43,562 nt of DNA. Source: Chthonomonadia bacterium. GTDB taxonomy: Bacteria > Armatimonadota > HRBIN16. The notes beneath the pieces are model-generated. The model was given only the letters and a program-made list of their open reading frames with translations. It did not search any database and was not told where the DNA came from. A program made the translations under genes and the position numbers. The stretch spans positions 1 through 43,562 of the forward strand of contig JABUFA010000032.1 in assembly GCA_013314755.1 (NCBI GenBank). The letters run 5' to 3'. Below are positions 42,007 to 43,562 of the stretch, piece by piece. The stretch's first letter is position 1. Each line of letters opens with the position of its first letter.

Positions 42007-42069
42007 ATGAATAGTAATCCACCTTTCAAAACCACTACTTTTACCGCAATTTCCCGCACATATCGGTAA
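42007..42069 (+). CDS. Possible 20-residue small peptide
   Basis: ATG 42007 with an excellent AGGAGG (41995-42000) six bases upstream opens a 20-codon frame, MNSNPPFKTTTFTAISRTYR, ended by TAA. The 9-bp inverted repeat CTTTTACCG / CGGTAAAAG (42038-42046, 42064-42072) overlaps its 3-prime end. It could be a leader peptide or a regulatory small protein, or a chance frame; there is no homology evidence. Confidence 0.35.
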   Translation: MNSNPPFKTTTFTAISRTYR

Positions 42070-42080
42070 AAGGCAGGGTT

Positions 42081-42110
42081 TTGGTACGCTTCTTGCATAT
42101 TAAGGATAAT
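42081..42110 (+). promoter_or_regulatory. Possible promoter of the dockerin-like gene
   Basis: TTGGTA (42081-42086) and GATAAT (42105-42110) are 18 bp apart, about 50 bases before ATG 42158. Confidence 0.45.
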
Positions 42111-42157
42111 GAACAGTTTCACCCGGAACACAAGATTTCCGAGAGGAGGAGTATGTC

Positions 42158-43333
42158 ATGCGTGCATTGCGCTGGTTAGCCACTGCTATAGCAGTATTCG
42201 TCGTTTTACAGCCCGTGTGCGCTCAGACGTATAGCGTCGGCGGGTACACGTGGGATGTTGTCAACGGTGTCAGGCGCGTTCTGCCAGTTGACCCGCCGGG
42301 CATAAGCGGGTTTAACTTTTACGACTCGGAGTTTCTGAAGGATACCGACTTCGACCGCACCAAAACCCTGGGGTGGCTGATGAGTGGCACCAGCCCTTCA
42401 GGCAACCCCCGCTTTGTGGAGCTGGGAAACTCCATCACGCGCAAAATCATCCTGGTGGACTGGGAGGGAATGCGTCTGCCCAACGCGCCCGGTGAAGACC
42501 TGGTGGTGTACGAGGTCGGCTCGGTGGGTGCTCCCGAGGGCTTTATGATTGCCGTGCGCAAGAAGGGTTCCACCGAGTTCAGCCCATGGCGCTACGAGTT
42601 CGCCAACACCTTCACCGCAGGCTATCTGGTATTTGCGACCGCGTTTAATCTGGATGATTTCGGGCTGGCAGAGGGCGAAAGCATCGACGCCATCCTGATT
42701 GCCAATCTGATAGAGGCAGACCGAGTAGACAGCCCCAGCGGACAGGGCAATGTCATCCTGGGAGGCGGAAGCGGTTTCGTTCCCGTGCAGGGACCGCTGT
42801 CTGATACTCCTAATCAGCCCTACCAGGTAACTCGGTTCGACGCGGACATTGTGTATGTGGGCGTGCTCCACGACATCCTGCCTCCTGGCTTTTCGATAAG
42901 CGGCACCGTAACGCTCGGCGACTTCGTCGGCGACGTCACGCAGATACCTGTTGACGTGGAACTGCGACAGGGTGGCAGCGTGGTGCGCTCCGAGAGCGTG
43001 AATCTGGACAGCACGGGAGGCTACGTGCTGACCGACGTGGAGCCCGGAGATTACGACATCGCCTTCAAAGCCAGCCACTGGCTGAGGGTGGTCACCCAGG
43101 TGACGGTATCCAGTACGGACGTTTCCGGCGTGGACGTAGTGCTAACCAACGGCGATATCGATGGGGACAACGAAGTGACCCTGTTCGACTTCGGTGCACT
43201 GGTTGCCGCCTTTGGCAGTATGCCGGGTGACAGCAACTGGAACCCCAGCGCCGACCTGGACGGCGACGAGGAGGTCACCCTGTTCGACTTCGGTGTGCTG
43301 GTACGCAACTTCGGTGCTATCGGCGACGAGTAA
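42158..43333 (+). CDS. Secreted protein with dockerin-like C-terminal repeat
   Basis: A 391-residue exported protein. The signal peptide is MRALRWLATAIAVFVVLQPVCA, cleaved before QTYS. The middle is a beta-rich domain, followed by a Cna-B/carboxypeptidase-regulatory-like domain (ISGTVTLGDFVGDVTQIPVDV, GYVLTDVEPGDYDIAFKASH region). The last 60 residues hold two near-identical calcium-binding-like repeats, DIDGDNEVTLFDFGALVAAFG and DLDGDEEVTLFDFGVLVRNFG (cut to 20), typical of dockerin type I. GAGGAGG precedes the ATG. A rho-independent terminator follows. Confidence 0.85.
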   Translation: MRALRWLATAIAVFVVLQPVCAQTYSVGGYTWDVVNGVRRVLPVDPPGISGFNFYDSEFLKDTDFDRTKTLGWLMSGTSPSGNPRFVELGNSITRKIILVDWEGMRLPNAPGEDLVVYEVGSVGAPEGFMIAVRKKGSTEFSPWRYEFANTFTAGYLVFATAFNLDDFGLAEGESIDAILIANLIEADRVDSPSGQGNVILGGGSGFVPVQGPLSDTPNQPYQVTRFDADIVYVGVLHDILPPGFSISGTVTLGDFVGDVTQIPVDVELRQGGSVVRSESVNLDSTGGYVLTDVEPGDYDIAFKASHWLRVVTQVTVSSTDVSGVDVVLTNGDIDGDNEVTLFDFGALVAAFGSMPGDSNWNPSADLDGDEEVTLFDFGVLVRNFGAIGDE

Positions 43334-43349
43334 ATAGGACGACAGTACG

Positions 43350-43390
43350 AGGACATGGGTGCGTGTTGTGCTCATGTCCTTGTGTTTTTT
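43350..43390 (+). terminator. Rho-independent terminator after the dockerin-like gene
   Basis: AGGACATG (43350-43357) and CATGTCCT (43373-43380) form an 8-bp stem, followed by TGTGTTTTTT. Confidence 0.8.
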
Positions 43391-43530
43391 GAGGCTCCCC
43401 CGAAAAACTACTAGATTTCTTGCGTGCAACTCGCGGTGTCTGTTACAGCAAGGGTTGGTTTGAAGGGTAGAAGGCTCGCCAACACGAAAAATATCTCCAG
43501 AACCACTCGGCATCCCACAGGAGGTAAGCC

Positions 43531-43562
43531 ATGCCACAACTGCTCCTGCGTCTACCAGAAGT
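43531..43562 (+). CDS. 5-prime end of a further gene (truncated by the window)
   Basis: ATG 43531 with CAGGAGGT about eight bases upstream opens a frame MPQLLLRLPE that runs off the right end. Too short to assign. Confidence 0.5.
   Translation, partial: MPQLLLRLPE

Overview
This window (about 43.6 kb, GC-rich) looks like a chromosomal segment of an uncultured or thermophilic diderm bacterium, most likely Armatimonadota. The evidence for that is indirect: a prepilin of the H-X9-DG type with the very regular [19 protein letters not shown] start, DUF4380-like and DUF5693-like proteins, a dockerin-like surface protein, CsaB together with an outer-membrane barrel, and GC-rich hairpin repeats between genes. 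No rRNA, tRNA, transposase or integrase was seen. Taxon is an inference; gene calls rest on motifs read by eye.

Layout. (1) 1-4083: origin-type cluster rpmH-rnpA-yidD-yidC-jag(khpB), then acpS and purN. YidC carries a TPR-like N-terminus in place of the usual periplasmic domain. (2) 4097-6896: aldo/keto reductase, then arsR diverging from an ArsP-type permease and a CPRC mini-thioredoxin, with two overlapping palindromes in the divergent promoter. (3) 6954-8479: purS-purQ and an unknown SH3/KOW-like protein. (4) 8483-10765: a DNA methyltransferase and a probable restriction endonuclease with an atypical PD-(D/E)XK site. (5) 10873-16482: archaeal-type peroxiredoxin, a small winged-helix protein, a lipoprotein, a strongly expressed prepilin, an oligogalacturonate-lyase-like beta-propeller, a GHL10 glycosidase and a small conserved protein. 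(6) 16643-21995: DHA2 exporter, a nickel/cobalt ECF importer in which CbiM and CbiQ are one polypeptide, and a DUF4380-like protein. (7) 22491-26537: type IV pilus/pseudopilin operon (two major-pilin-like genes, PilV-, PilW- and PilX-like genes, one small membrane protein). (8) 26751-33968: rhomboid protease, DUF5693 protein, CsaB and a 974-residue outer-membrane protein. (9) 34084-34626: CRISPR array of 8 repeats and 7 spacers with an AT-rich leader but no cas genes in the window. (10) 34766-37249: radical SAM SPL-like protein, GYD protein, ADP-ribosylglycohydrolase. (11) 37436-40760 (minus): ffh-rpsP-khpA-rimM-trmD. (12) 40939-43562: a triple HNH-associated-repeat protein, a 20-codon small ORF, a dockerin-like secreted protein and the first codons of another gene.

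How it fits together. Envelope biogenesis is a theme: YidC/YidD/Ffh insert membrane proteins, the pilin operon builds surface fibres, CsaB pyruvylates a wall polymer that would anchor SLH-domain proteins, and the large barrel points to an outer membrane. KhpA and KhpB, which form a paired RNA-binding system in other bacteria, are both encoded here in two ribosome/secretion operons. Defence is represented by the restriction-modification pair and the CRISPR array.

Most deserving of a second look: the restriction-modification pair, the TPR-YidC and CbiM-CbiQ fusions, the mosaic GC-rich repeats found in both orientations, an 89-nt hairpin beside ffh, and a well-translated-looking 20-codon ORF that contains a 9-bp inverted repeat.
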